Positions 7,966-19,100 of a stretch of DNA of 34,677 bases are shown piece by piece (position 1 is the stretch's first letter; every line of letters starts with the position of its first letter). The position numbers and the translations under genes were made by a program. The notes under the pieces were generated by a model. The model saw nothing but the letters and a program-made list of their open reading frames with translations. It ran no database searches and was not told the origin of the DNA. This DNA is from Chitinophagales bacterium. Lineage in GTDB: Bacteria > Bacteroidota > Bacteroidia > Chitinophagales > CAIOSU01. The stretch covers positions 1 to 34,677 of the forward strand of contig JAGYJT010000030.1 in the NCBI GenBank assembly GCA_018401955.1, written 5' to 3'.

Positions 7966-10584
7966 TCACCCCTCCGCACTAAAAATCTGCTTCAACTCAT
8001 TCAATTTCATCAAGCTTTCTACTGGGGTGAGGGTGTTGATATCTACTTTCTCCAGTAATTTTCTAGCCTCAGCAGCAGCTCTATCATTCATTTCGAAGAT
8101 GCTTAGCTGGTAGCCGGGGTTTTCAATTTGCTTTACTTTGCTATTCAAACTGTCATCGCTAATGTGCTTTTGCTCCAGCTCTTTTAATATGGTATTGGCC
8201 CTATCTAATATTGGCTTCGGCATGCCGGCCATTTTAGCTACATGTATACCAAAACTATGACGGGTACCACCCTCTTGTAATTTGCGCAAAAAGATAACCT
8301 TGTTTCCTACCTCTTTGGTTGCCACGTTGTAATTTTTTATGCGCGGCAGCTTATTGGCCAGCTCGTTTAGCTCATGGTAGTGGGTTGCAAACAGCGTTTT
8401 AGGGCGACACAAGCCATTAGTATGCAGATACTCGGCTATGCTCCAGGCAATGGATATACCATCATAAGTGCTCGTGCCTCTGCCTATTTCATCCAAGAGA
8501 ATAAGGCTACGGTCGCTTATGTTGTTCATAATGCTAGCCGTCTCATTCATTTCCACCATAAACGTAGACTCACCGCTCGATATATTATCAGATGCCCCTA
8601 CCCTAGTAAAAACCTTATCAATAATGCCCATCCGAGCTTTGGTAGCGGGCACAAAGCTTCCCATCTGTGCCATCAAGGCAATCAGGGCAGTTTGCCTAAG
8701 CAAGGCAGATTTACCGGCCATATTGGGCCCCGTAATCATTATTACTTGCTGGTGCTCATCGTCAAGCATTACATCGTTGGGTACGTACTGCTCGCCAACC
8801 GGCAGTTGACGCTCTATTACGGGGTGCCTGCCTTCCTTAATGTCAAGCACCATGCTATCGTCAATGGTAGGCTTTACGTAACTGTATTTAACAGCAGCAT
8901 CGGCAAAAGACATTAAACAATCCAACCGCGCTATTAAAGCCGCATTAACCTGTATTGGCCTTATATAATCATGGGTAAAATAAACCAGTTCATTAAACAA
9001 CTCCGTCTCCAAGGCTTGTATGCGCTCGTCAGCAGTTAATATCTTTTCTTCGTATACCTTAAGTTCCTCAGTAATGTAGCGCTCTGCGTTGGTTAGTGTT
9101 TGCTTGCGCGTCCATTCGGCAGGCACTTTGTCTTTATGTACATTGGTAACCTCCAAATAATAGCCAAACACATTGTTAAAAGCTACTTTAAGAGAGCTGA
9201 TACCTGTTTTTTCACTTTCGCGCTTTTGTATATCCAAAAGGTACTCTTTTCCATTGCGCACAATGCTCCGCAAATCATCCAAATCTTTATTTACGCCACC
9301 TTTAATGGCATTACCTTTCTGGATGTTTACTGGTGCATCTTCTTCCAGCTCCTTATCTATCTTTTCCCTTAGCAAGTCGCAGGGGTTAAACTGGTCGGCA
9401 ATCTTTTTAAGGTGCTTATTGCCACTAGCTTTACAAGCCTCCCTAATGGGCACTATGGCCTGCAATGCCTTTTTAATTTGCACCACTTCACGTGGATTCA
9501 CTTTACCCAGCGGCACCTTGCTTATCAGTCGCTCTAAATCACCAATCTGCTTGATGTGTAGCTTAAGGTTTTGAGCTAGTTCCACATCATTTATCAAGTG
9601 CTCCACCACGCTCAATCGCTCTTCAATGGGCTTTGCATCTTTAAGGGGCATAACTACCCAGCGTTTTAGCAACCTTGAGCCCATGGGCGAGCAGGTAAGA
9701 TCTAGCACATCAATCAGTGCTTTGCCACCATTGGGGCTGCCAATTAGCTCTAGATTGCGAATGGTAAACCTATCGAGCCACACATAATGTTCTTGCTGCA
9801 ACCGAGACAAGGCATTGATGTGCTGAAGGTTGGGATGCTCGGTTTCGCCCAAATAATGCACAATAGCGCCTGCGGCAACAATACCTGCCTTTAAATCATC
9901 AACGCCAAATCCTTTTAACGATTTGGTGCCGAAGTGTTTGAGTAGCAAATCTTGTGTAAAATCAAGGGTAAAAATCCAATCCTCAAGATGGTAGGTATAA
10001 AACTGGCCGCCAAAATCTTCCTTAAATAGGCGTTGCTTGGCTTTGCTATATATTATTTCTGAAGGCTTTAGGCTTTGCAAAAGGTTTTCAATATAATCCT
10101 TACCTCCCTCGGCCACATAAAATTCGCCAGTGCTAATATCCAAAAATGCCACACCCATGCTTCCGCTATCGTAATGTACTGCGGCTAAGAAGTTATTACT
10201 GTTATGGTCTAATATCTTATCATTAATTGCAACGCCAGGCGTAATAAGTTCGGTTACCCCACGCTTAACTATGGTCTTGGTCATTTTGGGGTCTTCCAGC
10301 TGATCGCAGATGGCCACACGGTACCCTGCCCTAACCAACTTTGGCAAATAAGTATCCAACGAGTGGTGCGGAAAACCTGCCAACTCAATTTCGCTGCTGC
10401 TGCCAGCACCTCGCTTGGTTAGCACTATGCCTACTACCTTGCTGGTAATAATGGCATCTTCGCCAAAGGTTTCATAAAAATCGCCCACCCTAAACAGTAA
10501 TACCGCATCAGGGTACTTACTCTTTATCTTGTTATACTGGCCCATTAAGGGCGTTTCTTTGGGGGCTTTTTTAGTCTTTGTCAT
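7966..10584 (-). CDS. mutS: DNA mismatch repair ATPase MutS
   Basis: Recognises base mismatches and small loops and starts repair with MutL. At 872 residues it has the usual length. The mismatch-reading Phe-x-Glu motif is seen in [13 protein letters not shown] (FYE at 36-38). The connector and lever/clamp regions follow. The ATPase domain has Walker [14 protein letters not shown] (from about 619), the STFMVEM signature (about 673), Walker [17 protein letters not shown] (about 694) and the ATHYHEL switch (about 733). The helix-turn-helix dimerisation region follows, then a C-terminal tail ending KQIFSAEG. The tail is the part duplicated at 7081-7199. The gene is intact despite the disturbed downstream region. 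Confidence 0.97.
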   Translation of the reverse strand: MTKTKKAPKETPLMGQYNKIKSKYPDAVLLFRVGDFYETFGEDAIITSKVVGIVLTKRGAGSSSEIELAGFPHHSLDTYLPKLVRAGYRVAICDQLEDPKMTKTIVKRGVTELITPGVAINDKILDHNSNNFLAAVHYDSGSMGVAFLDISTGEFYVAEGGKDYIENLLQSLKPSEIIYSKAKQRLFKEDFGGQFYTYHLEDWIFTLDFTQDLLLKHFGTKSLKGFGVDDLKAGIVAAGAIVHYLGETEHPNLQHINALSRLQQEHYVWLDRFTIRNLELIGSPNGGKALIDVLDLTCSPMGSRLLKRWVVMPLKDAKPIEERLSVVEHLINDVELAQNLKLHIKQIGDLERLISKVPLGKVNPREVVQIKKALQAIVPIREACKASGNKHLKKIADQFNPCDLLREKIDKELEEDAPVNIQKGNAIKGGVNKDLDDLRSIVRNGKEYLLDIQKRESEKTGISSLKVAFNNVFGYYLEVTNVHKDKVPAEWTRKQTLTNAERYITEELKVYEEKILTADERIQALETELFNELVYFTHDYIRPIQVNAALIARLDCLMSFADAAVKYSYVKPTIDDSMVLDIKEGRHPVIERQLPVGEQYVPNDVMLDDEHQQVIMITGPNMAGKSALLRQTALIALMAQMGSFVPATKARMGIIDKVFTRVGASDNISSGESTFMVEMNETASIMNNISDRSLILLDEIGRGTSTYDGISIAWSIAEYLHTNGLCRPKTLFATHYHELNELANKLPRIKNYNVATKEVGNKVIFLRKLQEGGTRHSFGIHVAKMAGMPKPILDRANTILKELEQKHISDDSLNSKVKQIENPGYQLSIFEMNDRAAAEARKLLEKVDINTLTPVESLMKLNELKQIFSAEG

Positions 10585-10694
10585 AACAATTATGCGGGCA
10601 ACTAAAATAAGAATTCTGAATTAGTTATCAGGCGAAAAACTTAATAGGTTATTGACAATTAGCAGCAAGTTTTAAAGATATGGTACATGGCATA

Positions 10695-10731
10695 AACAAA
10701 ACCGCCCCACCAAAGTGATTTGGTAGGGCGG
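10695..10731 (-). terminator. Intrinsic terminator after the DUF2167 gene
   Basis: On the minus strand a 13-bp stem (CCGCCCTACCAAA with TTTGGTGGGGCGG, one T-G wobble) encloses the loop TCAC and is followed by TTTTGTTT. It lies about 20 bp beyond the stop at 10751. Confidence 0.88.
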
Positions 10732-10750
10732 CAAACTATTATTTAAAAAA

Positions 10751-11674
10751 CTAAGCTTCGCTGTTTCCGCCAAAAAAGAACTTTTTAATGGCCGCTCCAG
10801 CTGCCACAGCACCAAAGGCAATTACTTTCCAAAACTTGGCAATAGCTACCCAAAAACCTGCTTTTGCCAATACCTTACCGGCCACCAAGGCACCAATGCC
10901 ATAGGCTGCAACCTTATCATACTCAGGGTCAAAATCCTTGTAGGCATGTCCATCGTTAAAATTTACACTCGACAAAAGGGTCTCAATTTGTGGCTCAATT
11001 TCTTCCAACTGATTTACGCCACCAATAATATTCAACACCAAATAACCACGGCGGCCCAGCATACGGATGTTATAATTAAGCGTAAGGTCATCGCCATCAG
11101 TATCGTATTTCATGGCCCAATGAAGTTTTTTATTGGCGCTGTCGTAAAATGGCTGCTTGGCCCAACCCAAGAAAAGCATCTTGCCGTACCCTGCCTTATC
11201 GCGCTCTCTGCTTGATGTTACACTCTCCTTCTTCAATTCGGTTTCCAACTCATCATAATCCATCTCAGCGGCGTCGGCATCATCAATATAACCCTCTTCT
11301 TCAAACGAAATATCAATTGCCCATGAATCGTAGTCGGCAGGGCCATAATGACTAGGAAAAATCATACCCAATGAGCCACTTTGTGGCGGGTTGCCCCATA
11401 TATCGTGCAGTATATAATCAGCCTGCTTTCCGCTTACATATTTAAAACCTTGCGGAATAACAAAGGTAGCCAACCCATCGCCCAATGTTATTGAGCCAGT
11501 AGTATCATAAGTAAATGAATTATTGATGCTGTCCATTTCCATCAAATAATTCACAAACATTTGTGCAGAGGAATCATCCAATTCAATGGCCGATGTATCA
11601 ATTACATTGTCATCTTCGGCATGCAACCAACAAACACTAAGTATTAGGCTTAGAACCAACCAACCCTTTTTCAT
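10751..11674 (-). CDS. DUF2167 membrane protein
   Basis: A 307-residue exported protein. The signal peptide MKKGWLVLSLILSVCWLHAE is followed by a long periplasmic region with the family features LGDGLATFVIPQGFKYVSG, WGNPP, LGMIFPS, EEEGYIDDADA, and LGWAKQPFYDSANKKLHWAM. The C-terminal end has hydrophobic stretches (AAYGIGALVAGKVLAKAGF and VIAFGAVAAGAAIKKFF) that form one or two membrane segments. DUF2167 proteins have no proven role. The gene stands alone with its own strong terminator, so it is probably monocistronic. Confidence 0.85.
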   Translation of the reverse strand: MKKGWLVLSLILSVCWLHAEDDNVIDTSAIELDDSSAQMFVNYLMEMDSINNSFTYDTTGSITLGDGLATFVIPQGFKYVSGKQADYILHDIWGNPPQSGSLGMIFPSHYGPADYDSWAIDISFEEEGYIDDADAAEMDYDELETELKKESVTSSRERDKAGYGKMLFLGWAKQPFYDSANKKLHWAMKYDTDGDDLTLNYNIRMLGRRGYLVLNIIGGVNQLEEIEPQIETLLSSVNFNDGHAYKDFDPEYDKVAAYGIGALVAGKVLAKAGFWVAIAKFWKVIAFGAVAAGAAIKKFFFGGNSEA

Positions 11675-11794
11675 AATTAATCCGTTTTTTAAATGAAGCG
11701 GTTAAGATAATCCTTTCTTAAAAACCATCAAAACAAATTGATAAGCAAGTGCTTAATAAAACACTTATAAAGTGAATTTTGGAGTAAAATGGAT

Positions 11795-12952
11795 TTAAGG
11801 TACCTCTACAGCCTTTTTGTACTCTGATGGCGTTTGACCAGTGTGCTGCTTAAAGATGCTATTAAAGGTTGATTTTGAGTTAAACCCACAATCGTAGGCT
11901 ATGGCAATAATGGTATAATGGCTAAAGTCTGGGTTTTCAAACTTCCTGATTACCGCATTCAACCTAAACTCGTTTACATAGGCAAAGAAGTTTTTACCAA
12001 CGTGATTATTCAACAAATCGGTTAGTTCGTTTTTGGTCAAATTCATTTGAGAAGACAAGTCATAAAGCGTAAGTTCTGGGTTTATGTATGGCTTCTCTTC
12101 TTGCATATGCCTATTTAGCTTAGCTATAAGGGCTTGTGCCTCTTCATCGGTAAACCGTGCTTTTGCTTTTTTCTCAGGTTCGTCGGCATCAGTTTCTTCT
12201 ACCGGTTCAAACTTTGGTTTTACGGGCTCAGACTTAACATAAATTGGACGAAAAAGCGACATTTGGCGCAGGCCAAAATAACTGATGGCAAAGGCTATAA
12301 ACGTTAACCCAACGTGCGAAAAGGCAGTAATGTCTACTACCTTTCTAAACGAGAAAGCATTAATAGCTCCGGTAACAAAGTAAACCCCAAACAAGATGAC
12401 GAACAGGGCAGGTATAAAATTGAGCCACATTAACTTAAGCTGCCGGGTCCAGTAGCTAAAGTTGGAGGAAATATCTTTACGGAAACGCCATAGTTTAACA
12501 TAGGTAAACACCGTGTAGGCAATTATAGAGGTGGAGAAAATAAGCCCATAAAGCACCCTAACCCACAGGTAATGGTCGTTTCTAAAGTAGTTTACGTCGT
12601 TAAAGTCTACAACATCTTTAAAAAACAGAAAATAAAAAGCGGTAAGCAAAAAGAATGGCAAAAAATGCAGGAGGTCTTTGTATTCAAACCCATATTTACG
12701 CTCTACCAAATAGCAAGTATACAAGTACAAATAGGGCCCAAAAGTGAGTGGCATTAAGCCCATTGAAAAGGCAAGGTCAAAAAACTCCCCATGCTCATTG
12801 TGCATAATATAAAGCGCAAACTTAAATGCAAAAGTGAGCAAACAGGCAATAAGAATTCGGTCGGCTATTTCTACCCGTTTTTTTGTGGCCAGCACAAATG
12901 CTCCAAACAACGATTGAGCTATACCTATATGTAGTATTGATTCTGAAAACAC
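11795..12952 (-). CDS. Membrane-anchored AraC-family transcription regulator
   Basis: A 385-residue protein with about seven transmembrane helices in residues 1-235 (for example ILIACLLTFAFKFALYIM, LLHFLPFFLLTAFYFLFF and GLTFIAFAISYFGL). A charged acidic linker follows (EPVEETDADEPEKKAKARF), then a C-terminal AraC DNA-binding domain of about 100 residues. The domain shows the first helix-turn-helix (LTLYDLSSQMNLTKNELTDL) and the second with YDCGFNSKSTFNSIFKQHTG, the classical AraC signature ending in TPSEYKK. This architecture, common in Bacteroidota, presumably senses a signal at the membrane and acts on nearby promoters. It starts 3 bp after the stop of the DUF2147 gene, so the two are co-transcribed and DUF2147 is the first gene. 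Confidence 0.9.
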   Translation of the reverse strand: MFSESILHIGIAQSLFGAFVLATKKRVEIADRILIACLLTFAFKFALYIMHNEHGEFFDLAFSMGLMPLTFGPYLYLYTCYLVERKYGFEYKDLLHFLPFFLLTAFYFLFFKDVVDFNDVNYFRNDHYLWVRVLYGLIFSTSIIAYTVFTYVKLWRFRKDISSNFSYWTRQLKLMWLNFIPALFVILFGVYFVTGAINAFSFRKVVDITAFSHVGLTFIAFAISYFGLRQMSLFRPIYVKSEPVKPKFEPVEETDADEPEKKAKARFTDEEAQALIAKLNRHMQEEKPYINPELTLYDLSSQMNLTKNELTDLLNNHVGKNFFAYVNEFRLNAVIRKFENPDFSHYTIIAIAYDCGFNSKSTFNSIFKQHTGQTPSEYKKAVEVP

Positions 12953-12955
12953 TTT

Positions 12956-13417
12956 CTATTCCTTTATTCCGTACAATGCTATATTAGTTACCCTAGTCCA
13001 CTCCTTGGTTTTTCCTAAGAAAAACAAAATGCCATAATAACCCGTTAACTCTAGCTGTCCGTCTTTGTTTACCGCCATTTTGGCATTGTAAACGTTTCCT
13101 GTTTTATAATTATAAATAGTACCTGATCGCCATACACCATTGTCATATACAAAGTTGAGCAATACATCCATACCTTTTACCAGCTTGGCCCTGCGATGCG
13201 GTAAATCATTAAATACATCTCGCAAAGGTTCACCGTATATATCCAGTGAATCCTTTAGCCACGAAATCTTCCCAAAAAACTTCCCTTCAGCCTTGTAAAC
13301 TTTCACCACATAGTCCTTATCCTCATTCAGCCAATATCCCTCAATAGCCTTAGCATCGGTTTGGGCAAAACCGCACCATGTATACATTACAAGTACCCCA
13401 ATGGCTAATGATTTCAT
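12956..13417 (-). CDS. DUF2147 exported protein
   Basis: A 153-residue protein with an N-terminal signal (MKSLAIGVLVMYTWCGFAQ), hence secreted or periplasmic. The mature domain matches DUF2147: IEGYWLNEDKDYVVKVYKA, GKISWLKD, an internal LVKGMDVLLNFVYDNGVW segment, GTIYNYKTGNVYNAKM, and the strand LELTGYYGILFFLGKTKEW. The fold is a beta barrel of unknown function. It is the first gene of a two-gene operon with the membrane AraC regulator, so the regulator may respond to the same condition in which this protein works. The 183 bp upstream hold no gene and only a near-match -7 (TAACTTCG). Confidence 0.87.
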   Translation of the reverse strand: MKSLAIGVLVMYTWCGFAQTDAKAIEGYWLNEDKDYVVKVYKAEGKFFGKISWLKDSLDIYGEPLRDVFNDLPHRRAKLVKGMDVLLNFVYDNGVWRSGTIYNYKTGNVYNAKMAVNKDGQLELTGYYGILFFLGKTKEWTRVTNIALYGIKE

Positions 13418-13600
13418 GCAGAATATTTTTTTGAAACGTTTAGCAATAAATGCGAAGTTAGCATTAAAACCCCCTTTTGCTATCCAAAATTCGAACCAAC
13501 TTTCAATTATTCACCCAAATAAGTCAATTTTGGTGTGAATATAAGAGGTTTGGTAGCAATATAAATAACAGCCAATAGCAACAAGAAGTTGAATATGATA

Positions 13601-14236
13601 CTAGACTACATAAGTGAGCATAATGCCCCCTAAACGGCTGAAATGTACTTTGTGGTGTGTATTGCCGCTTGATGCTATAGCTATAGCATCAATATAACCG
13701 CTATCATTACCTATGGGCAGCTGAAGGTTAATATCTCTACTAAAACTCAGACCCTTTTGACCATAATATTTGTAAATAGATTCTTTAGCCGACCACATTA
13801 AGGTAGCTAAATCTATCTCTCGGCTTGGGGTTAAGTAGGAAAGCTCTTTGTTACTTAAAAATTTAGAAACAATCCGCATTACTCTTGAGTGTATGGGCTC
13901 AATATCCATGCCTACTGGCCCTTTTCTACTGATAATGGCACCTGCATAACCCAGGCAATGCGTTATTGAGATATGTAGTGGATGCCCTTTTACTGAAGGT
14001 TTTCCGTGTTCATCTTTTACTAATGTAAGTTCTTCATCAATGCCAGCAAGTAACCTAACGCAATAACGGCTGGCTAAAAACTCAGTTAACCTACTATCAG
14101 AGGTTATTGATCTAATTACGCTGTAGTCAGCCTCGTTTAGCTTCAACTGGGCGATAAAAAAATCTTGTGGCTCGTTAATTTGCCAAATCGCTAAACGAGT
14201 ATCTTCATCAATAGTATGGGAATGAAACAGTGGCAT
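13601..14236 (-). CDS. 4'-phosphopantetheinyl transferase superfamily protein (Sfp type)
   Basis: Transfers the phosphopantetheine arm of coenzyme A to a serine of carrier proteins. At 211 residues it has the two-domain Sfp layout rather than the small AcpS form. Seen are the LHISITHCLGYAGA segment (about 88-100), the magnesium-binding GMDIEP (109-114), and WSAKESIYKYYGQKGLSFS (148-166), where the Glu of WxxKE is the third metal ligand. No polyketide or non-ribosomal peptide genes are nearby, so its target may be the fatty-acid carrier protein or carrier proteins coded elsewhere (for example of flexirubin-like pigments; this last point is inference). It follows the UbiB-family gene on the same strand, about 107 bp away. 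Confidence 0.88.
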   Translation of the reverse strand: MPLFHSHTIDEDTRLAIWQINEPQDFFIAQLKLNEADYSVIRSITSDSRLTEFLASRYCVRLLAGIDEELTLVKDEHGKPSVKGHPLHISITHCLGYAGAIISRKGPVGMDIEPIHSRVMRIVSKFLSNKELSYLTPSREIDLATLMWSAKESIYKYYGQKGLSFSRDINLQLPIGNDSGYIDAIAIASSGNTHHKVHFSRLGGIMLTYVV

Positions 14237-14343
14237 GGGATAAAATTGGCAATGGTTAAATCGGTAACTTGAAAATTGGCTATACCAGCCGTTCCATTCT
14301 CTTCATTAATTCACGTTCCTCAATGTTCAAATTCTCAATTTCA

Positions 14344-16032
14344 CTATTTATACTTACGCCTACGAATAATGGAGTAAACCAATGCTACAAATAGAACACC
14401 AGCTGCCCAAAGGGCACCAACACTTACCAGTGGCATTCCATATTGCGACATCCACTCATCGGGGAAGGGCACGGTCATTGATATTGATGCACCAATTATT
14501 AATGCGCATATTATTAAAGTAATAGACAAGCGGTTGGTAACGCTGTCCATCTTTTTTAGTAAGTAGCCATAACCTTGAAGTTCCACTTCAAAATGAAGCT
14601 TGCCCCGTTCGGTCTTTTGCAATAAGCTTTTTATTTCAACAGGTAAGTTGCCAAAAAAAGCACTTACTTGATGATATCGCTGGTTTAGCTCCTCTAGAAG
14701 GTTCTCTGGCTTAAGCCGCTCTTTGAGCAGCCTTGCACCATAAGGCTTCATAAACTCGTAAGTTTTGAAGTCGGGGTACATTGTTTTACCTATGCCCTCT
14801 AAAATTGCCAGTGCCCTAAACACCAAAAACACACTGCCTGGCACTTTCATTTCATAGTCAAACATGATTTTTTGCAAAGCAGCGGTCATTTCGGCCATGC
14901 TACTTTCACTCACATCTAACATTGAGTAATCCTCAATCAACTCAGCCAAGTCAGAGGTAAATGCACGCATGTCGGTAATATTATCCTCAATGGCAAGCTT
15001 TCGCATACTGGCAGCCATACCTTTAGCATCTTGGCGAGCCATGTTGATAAAAATGCCTGCAAAAGCATATTTCTCTTGGGTTTCTAACCTACCTACCATG
15101 CCAAAATCGAGCAAATTAATCTTGCCCTTACGGTCTACCAATACGTTGCCTGGGTGCGGGTCTGCATGAAAGTAACCATACTCAAAAATCATGGTTAGGT
15201 ATATGTGCATACCGTTTTCTACTACCCTTTTGGGGTTTAGGCCCCAAGCCTTAAGTTGGGCAACGTCGGTAATTTTACATCCTGATACATACTCGATAAT
15301 AAGAATGCGCTCTGTTGAATACTCCCTATAAACTTTCGGAATGTAGAAGTTGTCGTAATCCTTATACATGTTCCTAAAGCGCTCAATGTTGCGCGCCTCG
15401 TTGCGGTAATCAAGCTCTTTGGTCATTGACCTATCAAAAGCTTTTACTACATCTTCAGCATTAAGTAAGCCTTGGCGCTTTAGGTATCTATCTGCACGGC
15501 CTACCGCCTCTTTTAAAATAGCAAGGTCGCGCTCAACGGTTTCTTTTACCGTAGGGCGCTGCACTTTTACCACTACGTCGGTGCCGTCTTTAAGCTTAGC
15601 TCGGTGCACTTGCCCAATTGAAGCCGATGCCAAAGGCTTTTCGCTAAAGTAATCGAATAGCTCATCTAGGCGCTTACCTGTCTCGCTTTCAACTATTTGT
15701 TTTGCTTTGGCATACGAAAACGGTGGTACTTTATCTTGTAGTTTCTCAAACTCCTTTATCAAGGGCTCTGGAAGCAAATCGGGGCGATTGCTTAGTATTT
15801 GGGCAAGCTTTACAAATGTTGGCCCTAGCTCTTCTGCCACCATTCGTATACGCTCCCAGCGGGTGTATTCAAACACGGGCCTATCTTGCCTAACCCAAGT
15901 TACTCGACCGCTTTCTGGCACAAAGTTGCGAAGCGTGGAGTTGGTGACTACGTCCTCAAACCCATACTTGATAAGTACCTGGATAATTTCTCTGGTACGT
16001 CCTAAATTTCGAAAGGTTTGATTAAACAGCAT
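14344..16032 (-). CDS. UbiB/ABC1/ADCK-family atypical kinase
   Basis: Member of the ancient atypical kinase family linked to quinone and lipid metabolism. Seen in 562 residues: GPTFVKLAQILSNRPDLLP (the family KxGQ motif, here KLAQ), the alanine-rich nucleotide loop region ASASIGQVHRAKL, VVVKVQRP with the conserved lysine, the catalytic loop HADPHPGNVLVD, the metal-binding LLDFGMVGRL, and two C-terminal membrane helices (ITLIICALIIGASISM and LWAAGVLFVALVYSII). Bacteroidota make menaquinone rather than ubiquinone, so the name UbiB describes the family only. The Gly to Ala change in KxGQ is notable, though I believe it also occurs in relatives. The neighbours give no pathway clue. Confidence 0.9.
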   Translation of the reverse strand: MLFNQTFRNLGRTREIIQVLIKYGFEDVVTNSTLRNFVPESGRVTWVRQDRPVFEYTRWERIRMVAEELGPTFVKLAQILSNRPDLLPEPLIKEFEKLQDKVPPFSYAKAKQIVESETGKRLDELFDYFSEKPLASASIGQVHRAKLKDGTDVVVKVQRPTVKETVERDLAILKEAVGRADRYLKRQGLLNAEDVVKAFDRSMTKELDYRNEARNIERFRNMYKDYDNFYIPKVYREYSTERILIIEYVSGCKITDVAQLKAWGLNPKRVVENGMHIYLTMIFEYGYFHADPHPGNVLVDRKGKINLLDFGMVGRLETQEKYAFAGIFINMARQDAKGMAASMRKLAIEDNITDMRAFTSDLAELIEDYSMLDVSESSMAEMTAALQKIMFDYEMKVPGSVFLVFRALAILEGIGKTMYPDFKTYEFMKPYGARLLKERLKPENLLEELNQRYHQVSAFFGNLPVEIKSLLQKTERGKLHFEVELQGYGYLLKKMDSVTNRLSITLIICALIIGASISMTVPFPDEWMSQYGMPLVSVGALWAAGVLFVALVYSIIRRRKYK

Positions 16033-16146
16033 CCGCGCTACACTCTTAAATTTGCTCAGTGCGAATTTAGTAAATTATCGCCTCTTTAAATATCTATACT
16101 CTTTAGAAAACGCAATGGTTACCAACTCTTTTTTGGCACAAGTACC

Positions 16147-19100
16147 TTACTTCACCTCTTGCCCATTGCCGTTTGCCGGAAACCACTTGCCAATAACTGC
16201 TCTAATATCGTTTACTTTTACAGGTTTAGCTATATAATCATCCATACCGGCAGCTATACATATATCCCGCGATTCGCTCATCGCGTTGGCCGTCATGGCT
16301 ACTATTTTTGGTTGATGCTTTATGTTTAACTTCCTTATTTCAACCGTAGCATCAACGCCATCCATTTCGGGCATTTGCATGTCCATAAAAATCAAATCAA
16401 ACTCTTGTTGTTTTAAAAGTGCTATTGCCTCTAATCCATTGGTTACTACTTCAATTTTTAATCCGATATTATTCAAAATCCCCCTAGCCACTTTTTGATT
16501 TATTAAATTATCTTCTGCTACCATTACCCTTAGGTCTTTGCGGAAAGATGCTTGCAGCGTTTCGGTTTGGTCAACTCCATCCTCATTACGCCGGGCTTGC
16601 GAGTTAAGGAGCCTATTAACGGTATAGTATAGGTGCGATTGCCTAGCTGGTTTGGTAATAAATGCTGAGTATAAATCGCGCTGAACGGCTCCGTGCATAG
16701 TGCCTAGCGAGGTAAACATAATAACGGGCAATTCAGCTTTGCTAAATTTCTCTCTCAGCCTTTCGGTAAAGCTACTGCCATCCAAATCAGGCATTTGCAT
16801 ATCAACCACCACTAGGTTTGGCTTGCGCACGGCATTTAGTATAAATTGCAAGGCATCTGTTGGGTTCTCATAAGCTGCAGTCTCAACGCCCCATTTCCTA
16901 AACTGCAATTGCTGAATTTTAAGATTGGTTCTATTATCATCAACCAAAACCACAAATTTGCCTACCAAGTCTTTTGCCAACTCTAGTTTCCTGAAAACAT
17001 CTTCATCCTTATTGGTCTCCACCTGTATATTGAAAATAAAACTAGAGCCAACGTTTTCCTTACTTTCTACTCTAATGTCGCCACCCATTAGCGAGACCAA
17101 TTTTTTACTAATTGCCAACCCTAGACCGGTACCACCGTACTTGCGTGTGGTTGATGAATCTACCTGAGAGAATGACTTAAACAGCTTGCCCAGCTTACTA
17201 GCGGGTATACCAATGCCAGTGTCTCTAACGGTAAACTCAATGGTTTGCTTATGTTTTACTTGCGTAATGTTTCTAACAGAAACTAGAATTTCTCCCTTCT
17301 CGGTAAATTTTATGCCATTGCTTACAAGGTTAACCAATACCTGCCGTAGCCTAGTTGAATCGCCCAAAACATCAACGGGCACTTCTGGCTCAATATAATA
17401 AACCAGCTCTAATCCTTTATCAAACGCTTTTTTAGATAACAAATCAAACACATCCTCAATGGTATCAACCATATTGTAGGGGTGATGCTCTAGCTCCATA
17501 AAGCCAGAATCAATTTTGGAGTAATCAAGAATATCATTAATGATATCCAAAAGGTTCTCACCACTGGTGCGTATAGTTTCTAGATAGTCTTGCTGCACGC
17601 TGTTCAATTCCGACTCCATCAACAAGCCAGTCATGCCTACTACCGCATTCATTGGGGTGCGTATTTCATGGCTCATGGTGGCCAAAAACTCTGATTTTGC
17701 CCTTGCGCCAGCCTCTGCCTCTTCTTTAGCTTGTTTTAACTCAGCCTCCGATTTTTTTCGAGCGCTAATATCACTTTCAATTGCTATGTACTTTTCAATC
17801 TCTCCACTTTGGCCAAGAATAGGGGTAACACTCAACTGCAACCAATATGAGTGACCGTCTTTATGGTAGTTTAATATCTCTTCGGTAAACGATTCCTTGT
17901 GCTTTAGCTTTTCGCTTATGCGCTTTATAGTCAACAAATCAGTACCCGGGCCTTGTAACAGCCTGCCTGGTTTCATGCCAACTACTTCTTGCAAAGTATA
18001 ACCAGTTATGCGCGTAAAGCCCTCATTAACCCATTCTATCCTTGCCATTGAATCGGTAATAATTACGCCATTGTCGGTTTTGCTGGCTACCAATGACAGT
18101 TTCATCAATTCTTGAGCGGCCTCCTTTTGCTGGGTAATATCATTATAGGTAACCGCACAACCATCATTACCAAACTTAGCGCACACAATTCTGAGGTGAT
18201 GTTTGCGGCCATCATGCTTATACGTTACCTCTTCAGTAAGTACCTCTCCAGTATTGATGGTGTGTAACATTTTATCAAAGAAACCTGTGGTTTTTGCAGA
18301 TGGCAACTTTTCAAGAAGCAGATCTCCTTTTAGTATCCGGTTCTGCTCCATCACGTTCTCAGCCACTGCATTGGTATGTATGCACCTAAGGTCTACTACC
18401 TGTTCTTGGTTATTATATACCGCTCTATAAGCTATAATAGCATTGGGCGAGCTATCCATTACTTGCTGTAACAGCTCACCGGCTTTTTTCCTATCTGTAA
18501 CATCGGTGCTTGAGCCCAGCATCCTAATTGCTTTGCCTTCGTCATCAAAAAGCGCCTTTCCACGCTCGAGCATCCATATATAGTGTCCGTCTTTGTGCCT
18601 AATTCTAAACTCTGCTACATACTGTTCTGTAACCCCATCTAGGTAGTCGCTTATTGCTTTTTTAGCGGCCTGAAAATCATCTTTATGTAGCCGCTCTTCC
18701 CAAGCATTAAGGGTATGCTCAAGTTCATGAGCTTCAAGGCCAAGCATGCCTTTGTACCTATCAGAGTAATAAAGCACCCCACTTTTCAAGTCCCAATCCC
18801 AAATGCCATCGTTTGCCCCCTCTAGCGCCAAACGATATCGTTCCCGGCTATCGTGAAGCTGTTTTTCTATTTCCTTTTGGGCATCAATGTCTTTTACCCT
18901 TATTAATAAATATGGTTTTTGTTCATGCTTTACCTCGCTTATGGATACTTCGGCCCAAAACCGCTTACCCGCTTGGGTTATGCACTGCATTTCTTCGTTC
19001 CAGTGCTTGCCACTGCGCACATATTCAACTATTTGTCGGCGCTTATCTTTATTAGCAGGGTAAACTAAAAACTCATTTACGGTTTTGCCGGTTATGGCTT

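Noticed and set aside
8374..8916. 180-codon plus-strand frame inside mutS
   Set aside because: It is a shadow frame opposite the conserved ATPase domain of mutS.
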